A stretch of DNA of 64,000 nucleotides from Fontibacterium sp040404065 (GTDB lineage: Bacteria; Pseudomonadota; Alphaproteobacteria; Pelagibacterales; Pelagibacteraceae), in the NCBI GenBank assembly GCA_040404065.1, contig JBBAJM010000001.1. The stretch is one strand, 5' to 3'. Of this stretch, positions 17,677-26,481 are shown piece by piece. Every line of letters starts with the position of its first letter. Positions within the stretch are counted from its first letter, which is position 1. Under the pieces are notes generated by a model. That model was not told the origin of the DNA. It saw only the letters and a program-made list of their open reading frames with translations, and did not search any database. The position numbers were made by a program, and so were the translations under genes.

Positions 17677-17883
17677 TTATTTCTCAATTCCCCACTTAAT
17701 ATTCTGCCAGATTCTGTCGTAAGTGTAATAACCGATGGAATAAATAAAGTTTAAAGCAAGGGTTGGGCCAACGGCATTGTACCAAGAGTTTCCAACGAAC
17801 ACAAAAAAAAGATACGAGCTGCATAATATCCATACTCGATAAATTGCAGTTTTAACGATGGTTCTTTTTTTTGTAACTCGCAT
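17677..17883 (-). CDS. DUF2061 family small membrane protein
   Basis: A 68-residue protein with two helices and the family pattern KTAIYRVW at the start and YTYDRIWQNIKWG at the end. Function is unknown. Its last base directly abuts the stop codon of the convergent epimerase gene, with no room for a separate terminator. Confidence 0.8.
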   Translation of the reverse strand: MRVTKKRTIVKTAIYRVWILCSSYLFFVFVGNSWYNAVGPTLALNFIYSIGYYTYDRIWQNIKWGIEK

Positions 17884-17901
17884 AATAAGCTTATTACAAT
17901 A

Positions 17902-17937
17902 ATTTGCGGCTATGCAGCAAATGCATTTATCGCAAAT
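17902..17937. terminator. Possible hairpin upstream of the DUF2061 gene
   Basis: ATTTGCG and CGCAAAT form a 7-bp stem around a 22-nt loop between two minus-strand genes. It could end transcription of the gene at 17965-18159, but there is no strong T-run. Confidence 0.35.
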
Positions 17938-17964
17938 CTGCTTAAATGATTTTGATAAAGAAAA

Positions 17965-18159
17965 TTAAATTTCGGACTTAGGTCTTGAAAGATGGCCTAC
18001 GACTTTACCGGCGTTCTTACCGTTTTTAATCATGTAACCTGTTGTACCGTTTCCGTAAGTATCAACCGACTTCATATTTCGATTTAAATTCTCGATATTT
18101 CTCTCTCTATTCTTACCTTCAAAATTCTTAGCGATTAAACCCTTTAATCCATCTATCAT
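17965..18159 (-). CDS. Hypothetical small basic protein
   Basis: A 64-residue soluble, Asn/Lys/Gly-rich protein that I do not recognise. It is supported by a strong ribosome-binding site (TAGGAGCT) 5 nt before the ATG at 18159. It contains MKSVDTYGNGTTGYMIKNGKNAG-type sequence with no membrane helix. Its transcription unit appears to be separate from the chromate transporter, which is divergent. Confidence 0.65.
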   Translation of the reverse strand: MIDGLKGLIAKNFEGKNRERNIENLNRNMKSVDTYGNGTTGYMIKNGKNAGKVVGHLSRPKSEI

Positions 18160-18294
18160 TTTAGCTCCTATTTACTGTGTTAATTAATACCTATGCAAAA
18201 ATTGCAAAGCAGTTATGCATACAATAGAGATATATGCGTTTAAGTCAATGTCTAATTATTTGCCATAAGTAACAACCCTAATTAAGAAGAACCA

Positions 18295-19431
18295 ATGAAA
18301 AAGTATTACAAGATATTCATCACCTTCTTAAAATTTGGTTTTCTTGCTTTCGGTGGACCTGTGTCTCAAATCAATATGATCAGAGAAAAATTAGTAAGAG
18401 TTGAAAAATGGGTGGATCAAAAAAGATTTAATCGTGCATTATCTTTATATCAAGTACTGCCTGGCCCTGAAGCACATGAGATGTGTGTTTATCTTGGCAT
18501 GGTCAAGGCTGGAAGACTTGGAGGATTTTTAGCGGGATTTGGTTTTATGTTGCCGGGTTTTACTTTCATCATGATCCTTGCTTATCTTTATAGTTTACTT
18601 GGCCCTGTGGTGTTGCTGCCGTTATTTGTTGGAGCAAAGCCTGCTGTTGCCGCTTTAATTGTTAGGGCATCACATAAAATATCTGAACATATTTTAATAA
18701 ATAAAAAATTAATTTTAATTGGTGTACTGTCTTCTGCTTTAACTTGGCTTGGTTTAAATTTTTTACTTAATATTTTAATTTGTGGCGCTTGTTATTATTT
18801 ATGCGTTAAACACAATAATATTCTTGCAATTGCACTTGGTATTATAAGTTTGCCAATTGCTCTTACGGGTTATTTAAATATTGAATTGTTCCAATATTTT
18901 TCAACTCCTGAATCTGATAGCGGTTTATTTCTACAAGGATTAAAAGCGGGTCTTCTTTCTTTTGGTGGCGCTTACACTGCATTGCCATTTTTAAAATCTG
19001 GAATCATTGGACATTATTTGGGAGTGACTGAAAATGTTTTCTCTGACGGTATCGCTCTAACTGGAGTCGTTCCTACTCCACTTTTAATGTTTGGAACTTT
19101 TTTAGGTTACATGGCAACAGGCGTCAGTGGTGCATTGCTTATAACAATTTCAATTTTTTTACCTGCCTTTTTATTCACACTTTTGGGGCATAAATATTTT
19201 GAACAAATATTAAAACACAAACCTCTGCATGCATTCTTGGATGGAGTGTCTGCTGGAGTTGCGGGAATATTAGTAATCACTGCAATTGAATTTCTAATTC
19301 CAATTCTTAATTCAGATCTTTTAGTAATACTTTTATTTGTATTTAGTCTTGCAGTTCTTTACGTGCTTAAAACACGATTTGTTGTACCAACGGTAATTTT
19401 AGTATCTGCGATAATTGGATATTTGTTTTAA
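18295..19431 (+). CDS. chrA: Chromate transporter ChrA
   Basis: A 378-residue inner-membrane protein with two homologous CHR halves, each opening with the FGG signature (FLAFGGPVSQINMI near residue 17, and LLSFGGAYTALPFL in the second half). The PGPEAHEM segment of the long-chain ChrA family is present. It is expected to expel chromate using the proton gradient. The stop overlaps the convergent alcohol dehydrogenase gene by 4 nt. Confidence 0.9.
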   Translation: MKKYYKIFITFLKFGFLAFGGPVSQINMIREKLVRVEKWVDQKRFNRALSLYQVLPGPEAHEMCVYLGMVKAGRLGGFLAGFGFMLPGFTFIMILAYLYSLLGPVVLLPLFVGAKPAVAALIVRASHKISEHILINKKLILIGVLSSALTWLGLNFLLNILICGACYYLCVKHNNILAIALGIISLPIALTGYLNIELFQYFSTPESDSGLFLQGLKAGLLSFGGAYTALPFLKSGIIGHYLGVTENVFSDGIALTGVVPTPLLMFGTFLGYMATGVSGALLITISIFLPAFLFTLLGHKYFEQILKHKPLHAFLDGVSAGVAGILVITAIEFLIPILNSDLLVILLFVFSLAVLYVLKTRFVVPTVILVSAIIGYLF

Positions 19432-20477
19432 GATAAAGACTTCATATCGATTACAAATCGATACTTCACGTCACTTTTTAACATGCGCTCGTAAGCAGTA
19501 TTAATATAATCCATTTTAATTGTTTCGATGTCAGAAACGAGTTTATGTTGCGCACAAAAATCTAACATCTCTTGCGTCTCTTTAACGCCACCAATTAATG
19601 AACCTGCAAGATGTCTTCTTTTGAAAATTAAACTAAATACTTCAATGGATGGATGTGGTTCTGCAGGAGCACCCACTAATGTCATTGTTGAATCTTTTTT
19701 TAATAAATTAAGGTACACATCTAATTTGTGCGGAGCTGCAACAGTATTCACAATAAAATCTAATTGATTTGCATACTTTGCCATTTGTGTTTCATCAGTT
19801 GAAATACAAACTTCTTTTGCACCTAATTTTAAACCGTCCTGAACTTTATTTTTTGAAGTTGTAAAAAGGACCACATGCGCTCCCATAGCATTTGCGATCT
19901 TAACTCCCATGTGACCAAGACCCCCAAGTCCAACAATTCCAACTTTTTGACCTTTACCTACTTTCCATTTTTTAAGTGGTGAATAAAGCGTAATTCCAGC
20001 GCACAGTAATGGTGCAACACTAGGAAGTTCTTTTTCAGAATGAGAAATTTTTAAAACAAAAGATTCTTTAACAACGATTGATTTAGAATAACCGCCAAAT
20101 GTATTCTCACCTCCAAAAGCAGGTCCATTATAAGTTCCTGTCCAGCCATTTTCGCAATATTGTTCTTCATGGTCTTTGCAAGATCCACAATGACCACAGC
20201 TATCCACTAAACAGCCAACACCTGCAAAATCACCTACTTTAAATTTTGTAACTTTATTTCCAACTGCTGTAACTCTGCCTACAATTTCGTGGCCTGGAAC
20301 AGATGGATACTGAGTATTTTTCCATTCATTTCTTGCGGTATGAAGATCGGAATGACAAACACCACAATAAAGAATCTCTATTTGCACATCTTCTGCATTC
20401 GGTGCGCGTCTATCGATTTCTAATGCCGATATAGGGGAACTTGCGCTCTTTGCTCCAAATGCTTTTACTTTAACCAT
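19428..20477 (-). CDS. Zinc-dependent NADP(H) alcohol dehydrogenase (YahK/CAD type)
   Basis: A 349-residue medium-chain dehydrogenase/reductase. The catalytic zinc site is formed by YCGVCHSDLHT, PGHEIVG and the later LCAGITLY Cys. The structural zinc is held by the four cysteines in DSCGHCGSCKDHEEQYC. The Rossmann motif GLGGLGHMG binds the cofactor. The family reduces or oxidises a broad range of aldehydes and alcohols, so the substrate cannot be fixed here. It is first in a minus-strand series that is not obviously one operon. Confidence 0.9.
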   Translation of the reverse strand: MVKVKAFGAKSASSPISALEIDRRAPNAEDVQIEILYCGVCHSDLHTARNEWKNTQYPSVPGHEIVGRVTAVGNKVTKFKVGDFAGVGCLVDSCGHCGSCKDHEEQYCENGWTGTYNGPAFGGENTFGGYSKSIVVKESFVLKISHSEKELPSVAPLLCAGITLYSPLKKWKVGKGQKVGIVGLGGLGHMGVKIANAMGAHVVLFTTSKNKVQDGLKLGAKEVCISTDETQMAKYANQLDFIVNTVAAPHKLDVYLNLLKKDSTMTLVGAPAEPHPSIEVFSLIFKRRHLAGSLIGGVKETQEMLDFCAQHKLVSDIETIKMDYINTAYERMLKSDVKYRFVIDMKSLS

Positions 20478-20486
20478 AATAAAATT

Positions 20487-21077
20487 TTAATTTGTTAATT
20501 TAAATAATACTTCACTTCTTTTTAAAAACCAAAGTGTCCAAGGTGCATTGTAGCCAGCATAAATTGCTGGCTCTTCAATTTTAAGATTGTTTTCTCTGAT
20601 GTAATTTCTAATTTTAATCTCATTCTCTTTAATATTATCGTTACTAAATAAACCTGAAAAGGTTATCACCACAACTTTAAAATCTGGGTTATTTTTAATT
20701 TTAACATTTTGGTTATCTGGTTGCGGAACATTTTTAGAATCAAATTTCTTTGGTACTACAAAAGAAATATTCCATTTTTTATTTCCTGTACTTTTTTGCA
20801 TAACCGGAATTGTCATTGAGATACTTTCTTTATTTTTATTTTCACCACTTATGTATTTAAATAGAATTCTAAAACCTTTGCTGATCGCTTCATCACGCTC
20901 ACCTTCTGTTTCAACATTTGCGGTTAAAAAATTTTGATATTGTCTTATCTCAAATTCACCGTCCGTTTTTAAAACAGTATAATCAGGTTGTTCATTTGCC
21001 ATAACGTTAAAGCTAAATATAAAGAGTACAAATAGTACTGCTTTTATAAAAAAATTACATAAGTAACTGTACATCAT
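20487..21077 (-). CDS. SOUL family haem-binding protein
   Basis: A 196-residue protein with a signal peptide (about 1-27, ending VMA). The SOUL/HBP fold pattern is clear: YTVLKTDGEFEIRQY near the start, then SISMTIPVMQ and the late AIYAGYNAPWTLWFLKRSE. Family members bind haem or tetrapyrroles, here probably in the periplasm. The start overlaps the end of the upstream TerC-like gene by 23 nt, so the two are translationally linked. Confidence 0.87.
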   Translation of the reverse strand: MMYSYLCNFFIKAVLFVLFIFSFNVMANEQPDYTVLKTDGEFEIRQYQNFLTANVETEGERDEAISKGFRILFKYISGENKNKESISMTIPVMQKSTGNKKWNISFVVPKKFDSKNVPQPDNQNVKIKNNPDFKVVVITFSGLFSNDNIKENEIKIRNYIRENNLKIEEPAIYAGYNAPWTLWFLKRSEVLFKLTN

Positions 21078-21654
21078 GCCAGATTAAATCACCCGCAACC
21101 CAAAGAACAGATAATAATCCAAGCCAGCCAATCCATTTATGATTTTTTAAATAAACAGAAATGGCATTTGCAAGTGTCACCATCAAAATAATAGCAAGGG
21201 CAAGGCCAAACATAAGTAAAGTGTAATTAGTTTTTGCAGCACCAGCAACCGCAATCACATTATCTAAGCTTAAAGTGATATCTGCGACCATCACAGTGAT
21301 TAAAGTTTTTTTAAAATTACCTCGTTCTGCTTGTTGAACTTGGTATTTATTTGAATCTTTTGTTTCATCTTTATTTTTTAGAATGTCGACATACAGTTTA
21401 TATGCGACCCAAAATAATAAAATTCCGCCAACTGTTCTAATGCCCTGAAACTGCATTAAATATGCGGTCATTACTGAAAATATTATTCTAAAAATTACCG
21501 CAAAACCTGTACCAATAATTAAAACTTTACGTCTGATATCAGGATCAAATTGGGATGCAGCCATGCCAATTATCACGGCATTGTCCGCTGATAACACTAG
21601 ATCAATTAAGATAATCTGAATAGTAATTCGTATTTCTTCTGAAAAGAATTCCAT
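21055..21654 (-). CDS. TerC/YjbE family integral membrane protein
   Basis: A 199-residue protein with about seven helices. The two family signatures, both with acidic residues in the membrane, are LIDLVLSADNAVIIGMAA and VADITLSLDNVIAVAG. TerC-like proteins are implicated in metal-ion (often manganese) export or in metal loading of exported proteins. It overlaps the SOUL gene downstream and lies 21 nt after the potassium-channel gene on the same strand. Confidence 0.88.
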   Translation of the reverse strand: MEFFSEEIRITIQIILIDLVLSADNAVIIGMAASQFDPDIRRKVLIIGTGFAVIFRIIFSVMTAYLMQFQGIRTVGGILLFWVAYKLYVDILKNKDETKDSNKYQVQQAERGNFKKTLITVMVADITLSLDNVIAVAGAAKTNYTLLMFGLALAIILMVTLANAISVYLKNHKWIGWLGLLSVLWVAGDLIWHDVQLLM

Positions 21655-21675
21655 AAAATATAATTATCAGTTTTA

Positions 21676-22122
21676 TTATTTTTTGGAAACTCGCCAATAT
21701 TTGCCCATTTTTATAAATAAGAATGATGCTGACCAAGTAATTAAGATGAGTCCTGTGAGCGCTTCAACACCAGTTAAATAACGAAGGTAACCTCCTGCAA
21801 CTAAATCTCCATAACCAACCGTGGTGTAAGTTACGAAAGATAAATAAACATAATCTAAAATCATTCCATGGCTTGAAATTTTTCCCATAATATTTCCAAC
21901 CCCTTCAAGTTTAGATGAAAAATAATAACCAAAAGCAAATAACCAAATCTCAACAACATGAGCTAAAAAAATTGTAAAAACACAAATTAAAACTTTGTAA
22001 CTAGGTGCAATTTTTTTAATTAAAGGAAGTTTCTTTGAAAGTTGATAAAGCGCTTCGTAGTGAAGGATGATTGTTGCAAATATTAAAAATGTATTAATAA
22101 TAAATACTAATAATAAAGTCAT
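21676..22122 (-). CDS. Two-helix-pore potassium channel family protein
   Basis: A 148-residue membrane protein with hydrophobic segments at about 3-20, 45-65, 84-110 and 117-140. The pore loop carries the K+ selectivity filter TTVGYGDL. There is no RCK/TrkA-N regulatory domain, so this is a bare channel. Its start overlaps the stop of the upstream SDR gene by 1 nt. Confidence 0.87.
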   Translation of the reverse strand: MTLLLVFIINTFLIFATIILHYEALYQLSKKLPLIKKIAPSYKVLICVFTIFLAHVVEIWLFAFGYYFSSKLEGVGNIMGKISSHGMILDYVYLSFVTYTTVGYGDLVAGGYLRYLTGVEALTGLILITWSASFLFIKMGKYWRVSKK

Positions 22123-22844
22123 TATGTCTCTAAATTAATTTTACCACCATCCACATGTATCACTTGCCCTGTAATCCAACTACTATTTGGTAAAAGTAAA
22201 AATTTTGCAGTCTCAGCTAGGTCCTCAGGTTTGCCAACTCTTTTCATTGCATGTTTAAGTGGTATTTGTTCTGCAATTCGTACATTATCTAAAATAGGTT
22301 TTGCCATTTTGGATTGGGTGATGCTTGGTGCAATACAATTCACTCGAATCTTAGGCGCAAATTCTGCTGCTAGAGATGTAGTTAGACCTTGGATTGCTCC
22401 TTTTGCAGTTGAGATAACAGAGTGCATATTAAAACCACGATCCACTGCAACCGTTGAAAATAAAACAATTGCACCGTTATTTTCTGCAAGCTGCTTTTGT
22501 AATTTTTTTATAAAATGAATAGCTCCAGTTACATTTAAATTAAAAGTATTAATGAAATCTTCCTGTTTTGTAGTTTGAAATGATTTAAGAACAATTGAAC
22601 CTACACAATAAGCAAATCCAGAAATTTTATCATTTTGAATTTCTTTTAGACTTTCCTCAACACTTTGTGCATTTGTCACATCGAAGCATACTGAATAATC
22701 CTGTTTAGTTTCTGATGCTAACTTTTTTAACTCCTCCTCATTTCTAGCAATTAGATGACATTGAATATTATCTTTAGCAAAAGATCTTGCTAAAGCAGAA
22801 CCTGTATAACCTGTAGCTCCTACAATTATTGTTTTTCCACTCAT
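22122..22844 (-). CDS. SDR family oxidoreductase lacking the catalytic Tyr
   Basis: A 240-residue short-chain dehydrogenase fold with the cofactor motif GATGYTGSALA at residues about 9-19 and the C-terminal SSWITGQVIHVDGG typical of the family. The central motif reads VLFSTVAV followed by HSVISTAKGAIQG: the usual Tyr four residues before the Lys is Ile. I recall related alphaproteobacterial proteins with the same change, so it is probably a subfamily trait. Substrate unknown. It shares 1 nt with the channel gene downstream. Confidence 0.85.
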   Translation of the reverse strand: MSGKTIIVGATGYTGSALARSFAKDNIQCHLIARNEEELKKLASETKQDYSVCFDVTNAQSVEESLKEIQNDKISGFAYCVGSIVLKSFQTTKQEDFINTFNLNVTGAIHFIKKLQKQLAENNGAIVLFSTVAVDRGFNMHSVISTAKGAIQGLTTSLAAEFAPKIRVNCIAPSITQSKMAKPILDNVRIAEQIPLKHAMKRVGKPEDLAETAKFLLLPNSSWITGQVIHVDGGKINLET

Positions 22845-22870
22845 AAAACTAGTGTATAGATAAACACATC

Positions 22871-23242
22871 ATGTTTAAAGATTTTACTAACTGGATGCAT
22901 AATACTTCTACGGTTTTATTTGATGACACTAAAAATGATTTAAGATCATTACCTAAAACAGTTCGTCTACAAATCTTAATTGTTTTAAGTGCGCTTTGGT
23001 CTACTGCTTTTAGTGTTTGGGTCTTTACGGTTCCCATGTTTATTTATGGTTGGCTTGGAATGTTTGCAGGTCATTTACTTGTGATATTTGTTGCTTATTA
23101 CACATTTAAGCAATTTCAGGATATTAGAAAATTTAGAACTGACCCTAATTATCACACGCAAACTCGTTCAAGACAAAATCTTTGGATTAATGGTAAGCAA
23201 ACAAAATTGCCTGCAGATGATCCGGGTGGCGAACACGAATAA
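22871..23242 (+). CDS. Hypothetical two-helix membrane protein
   Basis: A 123-residue protein with an amphipathic N-terminus, two helices (about 33-56 and 60-82) and a polar C-terminal tail ending in DDPGGEHE. I do not recognise the family. Composition looks coding and the gene fills the space between a divergent SDR gene and the convergent photolyase gene (3 nt from its end). Confidence 0.65.
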   Translation: MFKDFTNWMHNTSTVLFDDTKNDLRSLPKTVRLQILIVLSALWSTAFSVWVFTVPMFIYGWLGMFAGHLLVIFVAYYTFKQFQDIRKFRTDPNYHTQTRSRQNLWINGKQTKLPADDPGGEHE

Positions 23243-23245
23243 TTT

Positions 23246-24745
23246 TTAATTCGTATTTCTTTTAATAAAATCGTCTGCTGCAGAATAAATTCTTATCTTT
23301 TTATTTTTTTCCATTTTTTCTAAAATTTTAACCATCATAGAAAGTCTGTAGTTTTTAGAAAAGAAAATCTTATTTTTATCTATAAACTTCCAATACAATC
23401 CATCAACAATATCGCACCATTCGCCACGTTTAAAATCACTCATTTTAAGTAAATAACTTGAGGCGCAAATATAAGGTTTGGTTGCAAAAATTCCACCATC
23501 ACTAAATAAGCCCATTGCATAAACATTCGGTGCCATCACCCAATCTGATGAATCCACATACATTTCCATAAACCATCGATAAACAGATTTTGGCTCAATA
23601 CCTGAAAGATTCATAATATTTGCAACCACCATCAAACGTTCGATGTGATGTGACCAGCCATATTTTATACAATTTTTTATCGTATGATCTAATGGATCAA
23701 TTCCTGTTGTGCCCTCATACCAGCTCTTAGTTAATTTTTTATTATGTTTAAAAAAATTTGTATTCTCTAATTTGCTTTCATAATTTTGATAAATTCCACG
23801 CATAAACTCACGCCAGCCAATAATTTGTCTCAAGTAGCCTTCAAGACAATTCAGTTTAACTTTATTTGTTTTTGCAAAAGCTAAAGTTTCGTTAACAATT
23901 TGTTCTGGCGTTAATAGTCCTAAATTAATTAAAGGACTTAACATGCTATGAAATAAAATATGTGATTTTTGCGAAATAGCATCTTCAAAATCTCCAAAAA
24001 ATTCTAATTTATTTTTTAAAAAATCAAAATAATAATTAAGCGTATCTTTTCTTGTGGTTGGAAAATTAAAGCTTTCAATCTCACCCGGATGATCTAAAAA
24101 ATTTTTCTCTAAAAACTTCTTTATATTTTCAGTATGCGGTGTCTGTTTAAAGGTCGTATGTTTTGGAATTGAAACCTTAGGATCTAATTTATTTCTATTA
24201 TCTTCATCAAAACTCCACTTTCCACCAAGTGGCTCATTCTTATTTTTCATTAAAATATTAAATTTAATTCTCTGAATTTTATAAAAATTAGCCATGAACG
24301 GCTTTTTATTCATTTGCAAATATTCTTTAAAATCACCTCTACTTGATAAAAACATGGGTGACTTTATAAAATTAAATTCAATTTTATTTTTATTAAAAAA
24401 ATTAATTAATTGATTCTCAAAAAATTTATCTTCGATTTCAAATAAGCTAACATTTTTAGTTTTAATCTTATTTAAAAAAAATAAGATTTTATCCTCATAA
24501 CTCTTTTTAAATAACTCATGCTTGTAATCAAAATATGTGAGAGAAAAATCTGCTTTTTTTAATTCATCTGCGTAAGAACGCATTGCAGACAAGAATAATA
24601 ATATCTTTTGACGATGATGTTTGACGTAAGTGCATAACTGATAATCTTCAGCCATCATAAAATGATGATCTTTAAAATTCTTTAAATGCGTAAGTGGAAA
24701 AAGTTGATTACCAAGAATGATAAAGGCTTTTGCTTTATTGGTCAT
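23246..24745 (-). CDS. Cryptochrome/photolyase-related protein (COG3046, FeS-BCP relatives)
   Basis: A 499-residue flavoprotein of the prokaryotic (6-4) photolyase clan. Hallmarks are ILGNQLFPL at the start, HHRQKILLFLSAMR, the FAD-domain segments YLRQIIGWREFMRG and YGWSHHIERLMVVANI, and MYVDSSDWVMAPN. The region that supplies three Fe-S cysteines in Agrobacterium PhrB is shortened here to KMSDFKRGEWCDIVDGLYW, leaving one Cys. The ATG at 24745 is preferred over an in-frame TTG at 24754. The gene starts 12 nt after the umuC stop and is probably in the same SOS-regulated operon. Repair of UV photoproducts is inferred. Confidence 0.88.
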   Translation of the reverse strand: MTNKAKAFIILGNQLFPLTHLKNFKDHHFMMAEDYQLCTYVKHHRQKILLFLSAMRSYADELKKADFSLTYFDYKHELFKKSYEDKILFFLNKIKTKNVSLFEIEDKFFENQLINFFNKNKIEFNFIKSPMFLSSRGDFKEYLQMNKKPFMANFYKIQRIKFNILMKNKNEPLGGKWSFDEDNRNKLDPKVSIPKHTTFKQTPHTENIKKFLEKNFLDHPGEIESFNFPTTRKDTLNYYFDFLKNKLEFFGDFEDAISQKSHILFHSMLSPLINLGLLTPEQIVNETLAFAKTNKVKLNCLEGYLRQIIGWREFMRGIYQNYESKLENTNFFKHNKKLTKSWYEGTTGIDPLDHTIKNCIKYGWSHHIERLMVVANIMNLSGIEPKSVYRWFMEMYVDSSDWVMAPNVYAMGLFSDGGIFATKPYICASSYLLKMSDFKRGEWCDIVDGLYWKFIDKNKIFFSKNYRLSMMVKILEKMEKNKKIRIYSAADDFIKRNTN

Positions 24746-24757
24746 GCCAATCAATAA

Positions 24758-26035
24758 TTAATGCGCTCTAACTGTTGGGGCAAGTTTTATAAAAGAAGTG
24801 TCAATTTTAGAGGAATAACGGCGTTTCATTTTAGAGTTATTATTTAATCTAGCAGCCGCAACAGTCACGGCACCTCTACCAAATTTACTATTCGTTTGAT
24901 CAATCACTTTCATTAAATGATCTAAATTTAAATTTTGGTCTGAAAATAAATTTTTCTCATAATGATCTTTAGGTTTAAGGTCCGAGAATATAACACCCGC
25001 TTTGCTATAAAAATAACCTTTAATATAAATATTTTCTAAAGCCTTTGCGCATAAGTTTACAAGTTCTAAAGTGTTATTCGTTGCAATGGGTATGTCTATT
25101 TTTTGAACGCGTGATACGTAATCTTTTTTAAATCTGCTTGTTTTAATAAATACATAAACAGATTTTACAATTAACCCTTCAGATCTAATTCGCTCTGCCG
25201 CAGTCATACAATGTTGTACTACTGCTTCTTTTAAATCATTAAGGTCAGTTATAGTTTTGCCGAAAGATCTCGATACGCAACAATTTTTTCTCGCTACATA
25301 TTGAAAATTTAATGGAAAACAACAAGCACCGTTTAGTTCATGGATAGTCTTTAAAACAACTACACTACTATTTTTTCTAACCCAATAATTATCAACATAT
25401 TTTAACTGATGCGCATTATAAAAATTATTATTATTAAAGAATTTTGAAAGTTGTCTGCCGATACCCCAAACTTCTTGGACTGGAAATGTTTTTAAAACAT
25501 CATCTATGTAATTTTTATCTTTGGAGATAAATTCCTCAACGCCTAATTTATTCTTCTTTGCAACATGATTTGCAATTTTTGCAAGTGTTTTAGTATTTGC
25601 AGCACCAATAGATACGGGAATACCAGTCCATTTTAAAATAATTTTTCTAATATTTAAAATATACTCTTCCACACTATCCATCTTAATATTAGTTAAATCT
25701 AAAAAAGCTTCATCAATTGAATAAAATTCAATATCAGGTGAAAAGTTTTTTAAAATTTTCATCACTCGTCGCGACATATCTCCGTACAATTCATAATTAG
25801 ATGAAAACACCGATACTTTGTATTTGTCGATTAAAGGTTTTGCTTTAAAATAAGGTTCCCCCATTTTAACGCCAACTTGCTTAGCTTCTGTTGATCTTGA
25901 GATAATGCAGCCATCGTTGTTAGATAAAACCACAACCGGTTTTCGTTTTAAATCTGGTCTGAATAATCTCTCACAGGAAACGTAGAAAGAGTTACAATCC
26001 ACTAAAGCAATAATTCGATTATTAATGGGTTGCAT
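24758..26035 (-). CDS. umuC: DNA polymerase V catalytic subunit UmuC
   Basis: Y-family translesion polymerase used after DNA damage. The palm motifs are IIALVDCNSFYVSCE (metal-binding Asp) and FYSIDEAFLDL; the C-terminal UmuC-specific tail follows. I start it at ATG 26035 (425 aa), because the upstream in-frame ATG at 26083 would add 16 non-conserved residues and a long overlap. With this start the overlap with umuD is 14 nt, which fits translational coupling. The photolyase gene follows 12 nt downstream. Confidence 0.94.
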   Translation of the reverse strand: MQPINNRIIALVDCNSFYVSCERLFRPDLKRKPVVVLSNNDGCIISRSTEAKQVGVKMGEPYFKAKPLIDKYKVSVFSSNYELYGDMSRRVMKILKNFSPDIEFYSIDEAFLDLTNIKMDSVEEYILNIRKIILKWTGIPVSIGAANTKTLAKIANHVAKKNKLGVEEFISKDKNYIDDVLKTFPVQEVWGIGRQLSKFFNNNNFYNAHQLKYVDNYWVRKNSSVVVLKTIHELNGACCFPLNFQYVARKNCCVSRSFGKTITDLNDLKEAVVQHCMTAAERIRSEGLIVKSVYVFIKTSRFKKDYVSRVQKIDIPIATNNTLELVNLCAKALENIYIKGYFYSKAGVIFSDLKPKDHYEKNLFSDQNLNLDHLMKVIDQTNSKFGRGAVTVAAARLNNNSKMKRRYSSKIDTSFIKLAPTVRAH

Positions 26036-26399
26036 GAATAATATAAGTGACGATCCCCCAAACATTAATATCTGAGTTTTCATTGATTAAAGTCTTGTCT
26101 TCTTTGTTTTTGATATAAAAATTATTATTTTCTTTAATGATGTTTTTTACGACTAATTCGTTATTAAAATTAATAATTGCGATACAATCATTTTTTAAAT
26201 TTAAACTTCGATCCACCACTAACAAATCTCCGTTTATAATTTTATGCTCAGTCATGGAATTTCCTTGCACGCGAATGAGAAAAGTTGCTGGAGGATTTTT
26301 GATAAGTTCGCTATTTAAATCAATTTCATCTTGAACATAATCTGTTGCTGGGGATGGAAATCCTGCTGAAACTTTCTGCAATATTACTGGTATTTTCAT
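26022..26399 (-). CDS. umuD: UmuD, S24-family self-cleaving subunit of DNA polymerase V
   Basis: A 125-residue LexA-like peptidase. The self-cleavage site is Ala12-Gly13 in VSAGFPSPA. The catalytic Ser48 lies in VQGNSMTEH and Lys85 in LVVKNII; the spacing of 36 and 37 residues matches E. coli UmuD. RecA-stimulated cleavage would activate it for translesion synthesis with UmuC. A GTTC-N7-GTTC box lies 9 nt upstream of the start. Confidence 0.94.
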   Translation of the reverse strand: MKIPVILQKVSAGFPSPATDYVQDEIDLNSELIKNPPATFLIRVQGNSMTEHKIINGDLLVVDRSLNLKNDCIAIINFNNELVVKNIIKENNNFYIKNKEDKTLINENSDINVWGIVTYIIHATH

Positions 26400-26408
26400 A
26401 GTAAATAT

Positions 26409-26423
26409 GTTCTTGTTTCGTTC
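26409..26423 (-). promoter_or_regulatory. Alphaproteobacterial LexA (SOS) box
   Basis: GTTC-ttgtttc-GTTC, the direct-repeat operator GTTC-N7-GTTC known for alphaproteobacterial LexA (GAAC-N7-GAAC on the transcribed strand). It lies just upstream of umuD, so LexA should repress umuD, umuC and probably the photolyase gene. Confidence 0.85.
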
Positions 26424-26481
26424 TAACGAATAGATATAGTGAAGTCAACGCGGGATTAAAATTAATTTATAAAAAAAAAAT

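Noticed and set aside
17902..18260. TGC/GCA-rich inverted repeats (TGCAA-N3-TTGCA near 18193) resembling the PhaR candidate sites
   Set aside because: Half-site order and spacing differ from the phaP site, and the neighbouring genes have no link to PHB; likely chance in AT-rich spacer.
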